The notes below the pieces were generated by a model. That model was not told the DNA's origin, searched no databases, and saw nothing but the letters and a program-made list of their open reading frames with translations. A stretch of DNA of 64,000 nt from CAZRHH01 sp964599885 (GTDB lineage Bacteria; Chloroflexota; Dehalococcoidia; DSTF01; JACRBR01): positions 5,957 through 69,956 of the forward strand of contig CAZRHH010000012.1 in NCBI GenBank assembly GCA_964599885.1, in the 5' to 3' direction. Shown one piece after another: positions 47,424-55,700 of the stretch. Within the stretch, counting starts at the first letter, position 1, and every line of letters begins with the position of its first letter. Made by a program: the position numbers and the translations under genes.

Positions 47424-47912
47424 TTAGCGCGCCGGCGGGTGATCGGTCACGCCGTGCAGCAGATCGATCGCGTGCGGCAGCACATCGAGCACCGCGCCCA
47501 GACTTTCGCGCGCGCCCTTCTCGCTGCCTGGCAGGTTGATGATCAGCGTTTGGCCCCGCACGACAGCCACCGCGCGGCTCAGCATCGCCTTCGGCGTGTG
47601 GCGCATGCCCTCCGCGCGCATCGCTTCGGCGATCCCCGGCGCGACGCGTTCGGCGACGTCCATTGTCGCTTCCGGCGTTATGTCGCGCGCAGATAGCCCC
47701 GTGCCGCCCGTCGTCACGATCAAGTCGATGTCGCCGGCGTCACACCACTCGCGCAGTTTCGCAGCGATGACGTCGCGTTCGTCCGGGACGATCTCGTATC
47801 GCAGCGCCTCCCCACCGGCTCCCACGATCATCCCGCGGATCGCGTCACCGCTCGTGTCGGCGCGCTCACCGCGGTTACCGGCGTCGCTGATCGTCAATAT
47901 CCCCACGCGCAT
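47424..47912 (-). CDS. mogA: Molybdenum cofactor biosynthesis protein MogA/MoaB
   Basis: A 162-residue MogA/MoaB-type protein, which adenylates molybdopterin before molybdate insertion. It shows RVGILTISDAG, the pterin-binding TTGGTGLSARDITPEA near residue 70 and the second site NLPGSEKGARESL near 125. It could be MoaB, which is often the only such gene in these bacteria. ATG 47912 is chosen because AGGATGG lies just upstream; ATG 47921 would add three residues. It is separate from mreC by 162 bases and shares no obvious role with it. Confidence 0.9.
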   Translation of the reverse strand: MRVGILTISDAGNRGERADTSGDAIRGMIVGAGGEALRYEIVPDERDVIAAKLREWCDAGDIDLIVTTGGTGLSARDITPEATMDVAERVAPGIAEAMRAEGMRHTPKAMLSRAVAVVRGQTLIINLPGSEKGARESLGAVLDVLPHAIDLLHGVTDHPPAR

Positions 47913-48044
47913 CGTCGCCATCCTATCAGCCTGCAAACGCAGTAGCGCAACCAACCAGACACCAAACACCAGTCATCGAGGCACGATAGCGAGCGTCCGT
48001 AGCGGCACCGTGTAACAATGTGGGAAACTATTTTGTGTAAGCGC

Positions 48045-48072
48045 TTGACATCACTAAGTTCAATGGTAATCT
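48045..48072 (+). promoter_or_regulatory. dcw operon promoter
   Basis: A perfect -35 TTGACA (48045-48050), 16-base spacer and TAATCT (48067-48072), about 70 bases before mraZ. The MraZ boxes begin 1 base after the -10. Confidence 0.65.
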
Positions 48073-48073
48073 A

Positions 48074-48105
48074 TGGGAGTTCGTGGGAAATCTGGCTACG
48101 GATGG
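48074..48105 (+). promoter_or_regulatory. MraZ operator (spaced TGG repeats)
   Basis: TGGGA at 48074 and 48084, then TGG at 48093 and 48103: direct repeats at 10, 9 and 10 bases. MraZ is known to bind tandem TGGG-type repeats with 5-base spacers upstream of its own gene. A further TGGGA at 48021 lies above the -35 box. Placement over the transcription start suits repression. Confidence 0.7.
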
Positions 48106-48142
48106 ACCCGATTGAGCACCCGGCAGGACAACGAACGATCCC

Positions 48143-48574
48143 TTGTACTTTCTCGGAACCTTCGACTATGCGATGGACGAGAGAGGGAGAGTGCCCCTCC
48201 CTCCCCGGTATCGCGACGCGTTCCGCGAGGGCATCGTGCTCAGCCAGGGTTCCCCGGACCCGTGCATTCGCCTCTACACGCTAACCGCGTTCGAGGAGCA
48301 GGCGCGGAGTTACACGGCACAGACAGCGATGCGGCGCAAGGGCCGCGACCTGCGCAAGATGCTCTTCTCGACATCGCATCACGCGCAACTGGACGCGCAG
48401 AACCGGCTGCTGATCCCGGGCGCGCTACGCGAGTTCGCCGGGCTTTCGGGCAAGGTGCTGCTGGTGGGGACAGGCGAATGGCTGGAACTGTGGGCGCCCG
48501 AAACATACGAATCGGAGATGTCGCGCATCGAGGATCAGCTCGAAGCGACGCTGGAATCGATCGAGGATCGCTGA
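48143..48574 (+). CDS. mraZ: Transcriptional regulator MraZ
   Basis: A 143-residue ring-forming DNA-binding protein that controls the division and cell-wall operon it heads. It carries two SpoVT-AbrB-like halves, each with a D-x-x-x-R box: TFDYAMDERGRVPLPPRYRDAF (about 6-27) and HHAQLDAQNRLLIPGALREFA (about 79-100). Start TTG 48143 is inferred from the family start MYFLGTF-like; no strong ribosome site precedes it. Its stop overlaps the next ATG (TGATG). Confidence 0.95.
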   Translation: MYFLGTFDYAMDERGRVPLPPRYRDAFREGIVLSQGSPDPCIRLYTLTAFEEQARSYTAQTAMRRKGRDLRKMLFSTSHHAQLDAQNRLLIPGALREFAGLSGKVLLVGTGEWLELWAPETYESEMSRIEDQLEATLESIEDR

Positions 48575-49509
48575 TGGCCGCGACGGCTCATGTTCCGGTG
48601 ATGGTCGAAGAAGTGCTGAACGCGCTCGACGTGCGCCCGGGTGGGCGTTATGTCGATTGCACGCTCGGCGCCGCCGGCCACGCTGAGGCGATCCTCGATC
48701 GCGCGCAGCCCGGCGGCACGCTCGTCGGCATCGACGCCGACCCCGCGGCCATCGGCCGCGCCCGCGAACGCCTCGCGCACTTCGGCGACAGCGTGCAACT
48801 GGTCAACGACAACTTCAGCAACGTCGGCGAGATCTGCCGGCAACTGGAGTTCTTTCCCGTCAACGGCGTGCTGATGGACCTCGGGCTGTCGTCCGATCAA
48901 CTCGAATCCGGCGAGGGCTTCAGTTTCCGCCGCGACACTCCGCTCGATATGCGATTCGGCGCATCCGGCGCCACTGCCGCAGACATCGTGAACACGATGA
49001 GCGAAGGCGAACTCGCCGACCTCATCTTTAAGTACGGCGAAGATCCGGCCAGCCGCCGCATCGCCCGCCGTATCGTTCAGGCTCGTCCGATCGAGACGAG
49101 TGCACAACTCGCCAAAGCCGTCGAGCAGGCCGTGGGTAGGAGAGCCAATCTGAAAACCCACCCCGCCACCAGGACGTTTCAGGCTCTCCGCATTGCGGTG
49201 AATGGGGAACTGGATTCCCTTGCAGCCGCTCTTCCTCAGGCCTACGGCCTGCTCGGCTTTGGGGCACGCATGGCGGTGCTCAGTTACCACTCGCTGGAGG
49301 ACCGCATCGTGAAGGAATACTTCCATCGCGAGTCGCGGGACTGCATCTGCCCGCCCGGGCTGCCGGCCTGCCAGTGCGGCCACACGGCCACACTCCGCCG
49401 CGTCACGCGCGGCGCCGTCAAGCCAGCGCTGACGGAGATCGCCGCCAATCCGCGTGCTCGCAGCGCGAAGCTCCGCGCCGCCGAACGCATCGCCGACAAC
49501 GCGGCATAG
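48574..49509 (+). CDS. rsmH: 16S rRNA (cytosine1402-N4)-methyltransferase RsmH
   Basis: A 311-residue methyltransferase that modifies C1402 in the ribosomal P site. It opens HVPVMVEEVLNALDVRPGG, with YVDCTLGAAGHAEAIL as SAM motif I, LMDLGLSSDQLES and the GEGFSFRRDTPLDMRF stretch, RTFQALRIAVNGEL and VLSYHSLEDRIVKEYF. It is translated by stop-start overlap with mraZ. A longer open frame to the left is antisense-like extension through mraZ and not real. Confidence 0.96.
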   Translation: MAATAHVPVMVEEVLNALDVRPGGRYVDCTLGAAGHAEAILDRAQPGGTLVGIDADPAAIGRARERLAHFGDSVQLVNDNFSNVGEICRQLEFFPVNGVLMDLGLSSDQLESGEGFSFRRDTPLDMRFGASGATAADIVNTMSEGELADLIFKYGEDPASRRIARRIVQARPIETSAQLAKAVEQAVGRRANLKTHPATRTFQALRIAVNGELDSLAAALPQAYGLLGFGARMAVLSYHSLEDRIVKEYFHRESRDCICPPGLPACQCGHTATLRRVTRGAVKPALTEIAANPRARSAKLRAAERIADNAA

Positions 49510-49517
49510 AGGCGCCA

Positions 49518-49958
49518 ATGGCAGCGCTCCATCGCCCTGCACTCCCCGCCCCGCGCCTGTTGCGCGGCCCTCGCTCGAACCGCTGGCTCGCGTTCGCCGC
49601 CGTCGCACTGGTGATCATCGCGGCACTGTTACAGGTGAACCAGTTCAGCCGCCTCACGAGCACTGGTTACGAGATCGACAGTCTCCGTCGCGAGGGCGGA
49701 GCGATGCAGGCGCAGAACCACGAACTCGCCGCCGAAGTCGCGAGCCTGTCATCGCTCGCGCGCGTCGACTGGGAAGCGCGCACGCGGTTGATGATGGAAC
49801 CGGCGTCACGACGGCTGTACATCGAAGTGAACGCCGTCGCGCCGGACCAATCGCTGCCGACGCGCTATCTGCCGCCCGCCGAACCGGCGACCGATGCGCC
49901 GGCCTCAAACGACGAATCACTCTGGGAGCGCGCACTCGGCGCGCTGCCGTTTCGGTAA
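49518..49958 (+). CDS. ftsL: FtsL-like division protein
   Basis: A 146-residue bitopic membrane protein: a basic N terminus, one helix (WLAFAAVALVIIAALLQV, about 23-40), then a coiled-coil region (SLRREGGAMQAQNHELAAEV) and a short disordered Pro/Ala tail. Size, topology and position between rsmH and ftsI identify it as FtsL, which forms a complex with FtsB and FtsQ. Sequence conservation alone would be too weak. ATG 49518 follows GAGG. Confidence 0.8.
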   Translation: MAALHRPALPAPRLLRGPRSNRWLAFAAVALVIIAALLQVNQFSRLTSTGYEIDSLRREGGAMQAQNHELAAEVASLSSLARVDWEARTRLMMEPASRRLYIEVNAVAPDQSLPTRYLPPAEPATDAPASNDESLWERALGALPFR

Positions 49959-50026
49959 GTGCGCTAGCTGCGGGGTAGCGCGCCGTCCCGGGCGGCGCTC
50001 GGGTAGCTGAGGAGCTGAGGGGGAGC

Positions 50027-51760
50027 ATGTTCGGTCAGCGCGGCCGCATGAACGTGCGTCTGATGACGCTCGCGGCGATCTTCGCGATCGGCGGCGTTGG
50101 GCTGCTGTCGCGCGTGGTCTACATCCAGATCGTCCAGGTCGACGCATACAAGGCCGAAGCGCGCAACGAACACTTCGGTCAGCAGCAAATCCGCGCGCCC
50201 CGCGGCGCCATCCTCGACCGCAACGGCTTCCCGCTCGCCACGACCGTCGACGCCTACGACATCTTCATCAACCGCGCCGACTGGCAAGACGCCGCCGTCG
50301 CGCGCAAAGCCGCCGACTTCATCGCACCGATCATCGGCCGCCAGTCCGGCGAACTCGTCAACGACGTGCGCAGCACCGACGAAGGCCTGTACCTCGCGTA
50401 CGCCGGCCTCGACTTCGACGAGGGCGCCGACCTGCACGATGCCGATGCCGTCGGGCTGCGCGTCGTGCAGACGACGAAGCGCTTCTACCCGGAAGGCGAT
50501 CTCGCGTCGACGCTGCTCGGCTTCGTCGGCCGCGACCACGTCGGCCTCTCGGGTATCGAGAGCGACTTCGATACCGAACTGGGCGGCACGCCGGGCACGA
50601 TCTACTTCGAGCGCGACAGCATCGGCAACCGCATCGCGCTCGGCAGCGAACGCATCGGCCAGGCGCCGGAGCCGGGCGGCGACATCCGGCTGACGATTGA
50701 CCGCTACATCCAGCGCCTCGTGGAGGGCGAACTCGAAACGCACATCGCCCGGACCGGCGCGCTCGGCGGATCGATCGTCGTCATGGATCCGAAGACGGGC
50801 GCCGTGCTGGCGATGGCCAGTCGTCCCGGCTTCCGCCTCTCCGAACTCGACCTCAATGACCCGGATCAGGCGTTGTTCCGCAGCCGCGCCGTCACCGACG
50901 TCTACGAGCCCGGTTCGGTGTTCAAGACGCTGACGGCGGCGATGGCCATCGATCAGGGCAAAGTCTCGCCCGACAGCACCTACCTCGACACCGGCGCCGT
51001 CTTCATCGGCGCGTCGACGATCCGTAACTGGGACTTCAGCATCAATGGCACGACGAGCGTCACCCAACTGCTGCAGCGCAGCCTCAACACCGGCGCCGTC
51101 TGGCTGGCGCAGGAAGTCGGCCCGGAGGCCTTTTATCAGTACGTGAAGAACTTCGGCATCGGCGAACCCACGCACGTCGGGCTCAGCGGCGACCCGCAGG
51201 GCCTGGTGCGCACGAACGAAGACCCGGCCTGGTCGGAAGTCGATCTGGCCACCAACAGCTTCGGCCAGGGCATCGCGGCGTCGCCCCTGCAGGTGATCAC
51301 GGCGATCGCGTCGCTGACGAACGGCGGCAAGCTGATGCGCCCCTACGTTGTGCAGGAGATGGATACGCCGGGTGGCCAGCGCGTGTTCGAGCCCGTGGTC
51401 GTGCGTCAGGTGGTCAGCGAAGAAACCGCCAATAGCGTGGCCGATATGATGAATCAGGTCGTCGAGGGCATCCCCGGCAATCTGGCGTCGGTGCGCGGCT
51501 ATCACGTCGGCGGCAAGACCGGCACGACGACGGGCGCCACGCTTGCGGACGGCGCCGTGCTGAATGGCAACGTCGCATCGTTCATCGGCTTCGCCCCGGT
51601 CGACGACCCGCAGATGATCATGCTGGTGAAACTGGATTTCAAGGAAGACCGGCTCGGCGGCCAAGTGTCCGCGCCGGTGTTTGCCGCGCTCGCTCCAGGC
51701 ATTCTCGCGTATCTGGGCGTACGGCCCGACGGCCCGCAGCTCGTCACCGTCGGCCGCTAG
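50027..51760 (+). CDS. ftsI: Penicillin-binding protein 3/FtsI (septal transpeptidase)
   Basis: A 577-residue class B penicillin-binding protein for septal peptidoglycan cross-linking with FtsW. It has an N-terminal helix (LMTLAAIFAIGGVGLLSRVV), RAPRGAILDRNGFPLA, then a transpeptidase domain with the nucleophile Ser297 in YEPGSVFKT, S-L-N in RSLNTGAV, and K-T-G in YHVGGKTGTTTG. No PASTA domain is present at the C terminus, unlike many Gram-positive homologues. GGGGGAG precedes ATG 50027. murE, which usually follows, is absent and murF comes next after 151 bases. Confidence 0.95.
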   Translation: MFGQRGRMNVRLMTLAAIFAIGGVGLLSRVVYIQIVQVDAYKAEARNEHFGQQQIRAPRGAILDRNGFPLATTVDAYDIFINRADWQDAAVARKAADFIAPIIGRQSGELVNDVRSTDEGLYLAYAGLDFDEGADLHDADAVGLRVVQTTKRFYPEGDLASTLLGFVGRDHVGLSGIESDFDTELGGTPGTIYFERDSIGNRIALGSERIGQAPEPGGDIRLTIDRYIQRLVEGELETHIARTGALGGSIVVMDPKTGAVLAMASRPGFRLSELDLNDPDQALFRSRAVTDVYEPGSVFKTLTAAMAIDQGKVSPDSTYLDTGAVFIGASTIRNWDFSINGTTSVTQLLQRSLNTGAVWLAQEVGPEAFYQYVKNFGIGEPTHVGLSGDPQGLVRTNEDPAWSEVDLATNSFGQGIAASPLQVITAIASLTNGGKLMRPYVVQEMDTPGGQRVFEPVVVRQVVSEETANSVADMMNQVVEGIPGNLASVRGYHVGGKTGTTTGATLADGAVLNGNVASFIGFAPVDDPQMIMLVKLDFKEDRLGGQVSAPVFAALAPGILAYLGVRPDGPQLVTVGR

Positions 51761-51767
51761 CGCGACG

Positions 51768-51872
51768 AGAACCTGGAACCCAGAAACCTAGAACCCAGGG
51801 TCCAGGCGAAAATAAAGAGAGCGGAGCGTGGAGTTCTGCTGACCGGTTCTAGGTTTCAAGGTTTTGGGTTCT
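51768..51872. repeat. Inverted low-complexity repeat between ftsI and murF
   Basis: Left arm 51768-51799 is built from AGAACC/GGAACC/AAACCT words; right arm 51843-51872 is its approximate inverse, with GGTTCTAGGTTT and GGGTTCT. The 43-base centre is A- and G-rich. It lies inside the dcw operon at the place where murE is usually found. Confidence 0.5.
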
Positions 51873-51911
51873 GCGCCGCGAGGCGCAACCGGAGGCAGGC
51901 CGGTACCGCCC

Positions 51912-53273
51912 ATGATTACAGCGAAGGAACTGGCAACCGCGTTGCGCCCCGCGCTGCTGCGCGCCCCATCCGTGGGGCCGATGAGCTTCCGGCGCGCCGT
52001 CGTCGACTCGCGCAAGGCGCGCAAGGGCGACATCTTCGTCGCGCTCAAAGGCGAGTTCGCCGACGGCCACGATTTCGTCGAGCACGCGGCCGAGCGCGGT
52101 GCCACCGGGGCGATCGTCGAACGCGAAGTCGACTCCGAGATCGCGCAGTACGTCGTCCCCGACGCGCTGAAGGCGCTGCAAAGCCTCGCCTACCACCGCC
52201 GCGAAGCGCGCCCCAAGCTCAAAGTGATCGCCGTCACCGGCAGCGTCGGCAAAACGACGACGAAAGAACTCACCGCCGCCGTGCTCGCCACGCGCTACAG
52301 CGTGCTCCGCAACGAGGGCAACCTCAACAGCGAGATCGGCCTGCCGATGGTGCTGCTCGAAGCGACGCTGCGTCATCGCCGCGCCGTGCTCGAAATGGGC
52401 ATGTGGGCGAAGGGCGAGATCGCGTTGCTCGCCGGCATCGCTCAGCCGGACGTCGGCATCGTCACGAACGTCGGGCCGTCGCACATGGAGCGCCTCGGCA
52501 GCATCGAAGCGATCGCCGACGCCAAGGCCGAACTCGTGGAAGCGCTGACCGAAGACGGCGTCGCCGTCCTCAACGCCGACGACCCGCTTGTCGCGGCGAT
52601 GGAGCAGCGCACGCAGGCCAGCATCATCACGTTCGGACTCTCCGAGACCGCCGACGTGCGCGCGGTCGAGATTGAGAGTCACGGACTCGCCGGCGTCAAC
52701 TTTGTGCTGAAGCACGGCGACGACACGGCTCCCGTCTACTCGCGCCTGCCCGGCCGCGCGATGATTCACAACGCGCTCGCCGCTGCCGCCACCGCGCTCG
52801 TCGAGGGCCTCGAACTCGACGAGATCGCCGTCGCGCTCAGCGAAGCGCAGATCCCGACGCGGCTCAGCGCACACCCCGGCATCAACGGCTCGCTGATCAT
52901 CGATGACACGTACAACGCGAGCCCGGCGTCGATGCACGCCGCGCTCGACCTGCTCGGCGAGGTGCCCGGCCACAAGTTCGCCGTGCTGGGCGACATGCGC
53001 GAACTCGGCGCGGCCGAAGCCGATGGTCACCGAGAGGTCGGCCGTTACGCGGCATCAATCGCGGACACGATCTACGCCGTGGGTGACCTCGGTCGCTGGA
53101 TTGGCGACGCGGCGATCGCTGCCGGCCACGGTAACGTCCACATCGTCGCCGACAAGTCGGAGATCGCGCCGATGATCGCGCCGCAGCTCGGCGTCGGCGA
53201 CGTCGTGCTGCTCAAAGCGTCGCGCGCGCTCGCGCTCGAGACGCTGCTGGCCGACCTGACGGAGGGCGCATGA
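51912..53273 (+). CDS. murF: UDP-N-acetylmuramoyl-tripeptide--D-Ala-D-Ala ligase MurF
   Basis: A 453-residue Mur ligase that adds D-Ala-D-Ala to the UDP-MurNAc-tripeptide. RRAVVDSRKARKGDIFVALKGE is the N-terminal substrate domain, IAVTGSVGKTTTKEL the ATP loop (V at the third place marks MurF rather than MurE), NEGNLNSEIGLPMVLL, EMGMWAKGEIALLAGI, TNVGPSHMERLGS and DDTYNASPASMHAAL follow. ATG 51912 is chosen by homology; GGAGG lies rather far upstream. Its stop overlaps mraY in ATGA. Confidence 0.95.
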   Translation: MITAKELATALRPALLRAPSVGPMSFRRAVVDSRKARKGDIFVALKGEFADGHDFVEHAAERGATGAIVEREVDSEIAQYVVPDALKALQSLAYHRREARPKLKVIAVTGSVGKTTTKELTAAVLATRYSVLRNEGNLNSEIGLPMVLLEATLRHRRAVLEMGMWAKGEIALLAGIAQPDVGIVTNVGPSHMERLGSIEAIADAKAELVEALTEDGVAVLNADDPLVAAMEQRTQASIITFGLSETADVRAVEIESHGLAGVNFVLKHGDDTAPVYSRLPGRAMIHNALAAAATALVEGLELDEIAVALSEAQIPTRLSAHPGINGSLIIDDTYNASPASMHAALDLLGEVPGHKFAVLGDMRELGAAEADGHREVGRYAASIADTIYAVGDLGRWIGDAAIAAGHGNVHIVADKSEIAPMIAPQLGVGDVVLLKASRALALETLLADLTEGA

Positions 53274-54241
53274 CGTACGCGCTCCTCTCCGGCGTCGCGG
53301 CCGCGTTCGTCGCGGGCATCATCGGCGTACCGTTCCTCGCGTTTCTGCGCGAGAAGAAGCTCGGCAAAGCGATCAGCACTGATGGTCCGGAGTCGCACAT
53401 GTCGAAGGCCGGCACGCCGACGTTCGGCGGACTGCTGATCGTCGGTGTCGCGATCGCCATGTCGTTGCTGCTCGCCGTCCCGAAGGACGCCGACATCCTG
53501 CTGCCGATCGCCGTCGCCGCCATCATGCTTGGCATCGGCTTCTACGACGATCTCGGCACACTGATCGATCGGGAGACGCGCGAAGCGCACGACCGCACCG
53601 GCATGCTGCTCAAACTCGCGGGCTTCGCCGGCGTCGCTATCGTCGCCGCGTACCTGCTCTACGACCCGCTCGACGCGCCGCGCATGTTCGTGCCTGGCGA
53701 CGGCCACTACGACATCGGCATCATCTACATCGCGATCGCCTTCGCCGTGATCGTCGCAACCACGGCTGCGCTCGGCGTCACCGACGGCCTCGACATGCTG
53801 GCCGGCAGCACGACCGCCGCGGCCTTCACCGCATACGGAGTCATCGCACTCATGCAGGGCCAGGAAGCGCTCGCCACGTTCTGCTTCGTCATGGTCGGCG
53901 CGCTCATGGGCTTTCTCTGGCACAACGCCTATCCCGCGCGCATCTTCATGGGCGACAGCGGCTCCCTGCCGCTCGGCGCTGTGCTCGGCGTCGTCGCGTT
54001 GCAAAGCGGCTGGTGGCTGCTACTGCCGATCATCGGCGCCGTCTTCGTCGCCGAAGCGGCATCAGACATCATCCAGATCGGCTACTTCCGCGCGACGGGC
54101 GGCAAGCGCTTCTTCCGCATGGCGCCGCTCCACATTCACTTCGAAAAGCTCGGGCTGCCGGAGACGCAGATCACGGTGCGCTTCTTTCTGCTGACGGTCG
54201 CCGGCGCGCTGGTGGGGATCGCGCTCGCGGCGCTCGATTAG
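53270..54241 (+). CDS. mraY: Phospho-MurNAc-pentapeptide transferase MraY
   Basis: A 323-residue membrane enzyme that makes lipid I from UDP-MurNAc-pentapeptide and undecaprenyl phosphate. It shows SHMSKAGTPTFGGLLIV near residue 45, the first Asp pair in GFYDDLGTLID, GVTDGLDMLAGSTTA near residue 168, FLWHNAYPARIFMGDSGSLPLGAVLG and FFRMAPLHIHFEKLG. About ten transmembrane helices are visible. The sequence is slightly shorter than E. coli MraY, normal for Gram-positive-type versions. Confidence 0.96.
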   Translation: MTYALLSGVAAAFVAGIIGVPFLAFLREKKLGKAISTDGPESHMSKAGTPTFGGLLIVGVAIAMSLLLAVPKDADILLPIAVAAIMLGIGFYDDLGTLIDRETREAHDRTGMLLKLAGFAGVAIVAAYLLYDPLDAPRMFVPGDGHYDIGIIYIAIAFAVIVATTAALGVTDGLDMLAGSTTAAAFTAYGVIALMQGQEALATFCFVMVGALMGFLWHNAYPARIFMGDSGSLPLGAVLGVVALQSGWWLLLPIIGAVFVAEAASDIIQIGYFRATGGKRFFRMAPLHIHFEKLGLPETQITVRFFLLTVAGALVGIALAALD

Positions 54242-54299
54242 GCCCCGCGTCCAGAAGGATTGCAAGCCGAGCGTATTGACAAAGATATGATAAGGTGCT

Positions 54300-55700
54300 A
54301 TGACTGGTAAACGAGACTTCCTGGTGGGGAAACGGGTGACCGTTATCGGTCTCGGCGTTGAAGGCGTGGACGTGGCCCGGTACGCGGCAACTCATGGCGC
54401 CGCAGCCGTCACCGTTCTCGACTCGAAGCCTCCCGAAGCCCTCGCCGAACGCATCGACCAGCTTCGGGGGCTTCCCATCTCCTACACACTCGCCCCGCAA
54501 CGACTAGAAGACGCCGCAACTAGCGACATCGTCTTCGCATCCCAGGGCGTCCCCGGCACCCATCCCCTGCTCATGGATGCCGGGTCTCGCGGCGTCTCCA
54601 TCAGCTCGATGACGCGCGCGTTCATGGAACTCTGCCCCGGGCCGACGATCGGCATCACGGGCAGCAGCGGCAAGACGACCACGACGAGCCTCGTCGCGCA
54701 CATCTTCGCCACGGAAGGCCGCGCCTACCGCGCCGGCGGCAACATCGGCATCGGCCTGCTCGGCCTGCTCGACGGCATGGACGAGCACATGTGGGCCGTT
54801 ATGGAAATCAGCCACACGCAACTCGCGCTGACCGACCGGAGCCCGCACATCGCCGCCCTGCTCAACGTCACGCCGAACCATCTCGATCACTTCTCCTGGG
54901 ACGAATACGTCGCCCTCAAGCAGAAGATCGTCCGCTACCAGACGGCGGATGATTATGTCGTGCTGAATCTCGACGACGAGATCGCGGCTGCGACAGCCGA
55001 ACTTACGCCAGCGCGCGTCTCGCACTTCTCGCGCGAGAAGGCCATCCCCGGCGATGGCGCCTTCGTCCGCGACGGTGCGATCTTCATCCGCTCCGACAGC
55101 GTCGAGGAGATGGCACTGCCCGTCGCCGAGATCCCGCTGCGCGGCGCGCACAACGTGGAGAACGTCCTCGCCGCCGCCGCGATCGCCGCCGTCGCCGGTG
55201 TGAGTACGGAGACAATCGCGGACGCCGTGCGCACATTCGAAGCCGTGCCGCACCGGCTCGAATTGGTCGCCGAGATCGATGGCGTGCGTTACGTCAACGA
55301 CAGCATCGCGTCCACGCCCGAGCGCACGCTCGCCGGCATCCGTTCCTTTAGCGAACCGCTGGTGTTGCTGCTCGGCGGCAAGGACAAGGATCTGCCGAAA
55401 GACGAACTCGCGCAGGAAGCGCTTCAGCGCTGCACGAGCATCGTCTTCTTCGGCGCCGATGGCCCGCTGCTCGAAGCCACGGTCGAAGCCAACGCCTCCT
55501 CGGTGCCGTTTGAGGAGCGCCCGACGCTTGCACGCGTTACGACGCTCGCCGAAGCCGTCCGAGAGGCCCGGCGCATCGCCGAACCGGGCGATGTCGTACT
55601 GCTCTCGCCCGCCGGCACCAGCTTCGATGCCTACAACAACTTTGAAGAGCGCGGCGAAGAGTTCCGCCGCCTCGTGCGCGCGATCGCGGAGGAGCGCTGA
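54300..55700 (+). CDS. murD: UDP-N-acetylmuramoylalanine--D-glutamate ligase MurD
   Basis: A 466-residue Mur ligase that adds D-Glu. It has VTVIGLGVEGVDVARY at the start, the ATP loop IGITGSSGKTTTTSL near residue 118, NIGIGLLGLLDGMDEHMWAVMEISHTQL, NVTPNHLDHF, FEAVPHRLELVAEIDGVRYVND and LLLGGKDKDLP near 360. AAGG sits 5 bases before ATG 54300. A 58-base gap with AT-rich sequence separates it from mraY, the largest break in the second half of the operon. It is followed by ftsW with TGATG overlap. Confidence 0.95.
   Translation: MTGKRDFLVGKRVTVIGLGVEGVDVARYAATHGAAAVTVLDSKPPEALAERIDQLRGLPISYTLAPQRLEDAATSDIVFASQGVPGTHPLLMDAGSRGVSISSMTRAFMELCPGPTIGITGSSGKTTTTSLVAHIFATEGRAYRAGGNIGIGLLGLLDGMDEHMWAVMEISHTQLALTDRSPHIAALLNVTPNHLDHFSWDEYVALKQKIVRYQTADDYVVLNLDDEIAAATAELTPARVSHFSREKAIPGDGAFVRDGAIFIRSDSVEEMALPVAEIPLRGAHNVENVLAAAAIAAVAGVSTETIADAVRTFEAVPHRLELVAEIDGVRYVNDSIASTPERTLAGIRSFSEPLVLLLGGKDKDLPKDELAQEALQRCTSIVFFGADGPLLEATVEANASSVPFEERPTLARVTTLAEAVREARRIAEPGDVVLLSPAGTSFDAYNNFEERGEEFRRLVRAIAEER

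Noticed and set aside
48073..48573. Upstream extension of rsmH through mraZ
   Set aside because: The extension is Arg/Ala-rich and overlaps the real mraZ frame; RsmH homology begins at ATG 48574.
50097..50693. 198-codon frame inside ftsI
   Set aside because: Ser/Arg/Thr-rich shadow in another frame of the transpeptidase gene.
51912..53273. Considered MurE for this ligase
   Set aside because: The ATP loop reads TGSVGKTTTKE and is followed by NEGNLNSEIGLP and EMG...GEI, which are MurF features; MurE would have TGTNGKTT.
54275..54291. TTGACA followed by TATGAT just before murD as a promoter
   Set aside because: Only five bases separate the two words, so they cannot be the -35 and -10 of one promoter; TATGAT alone lacks a partner.
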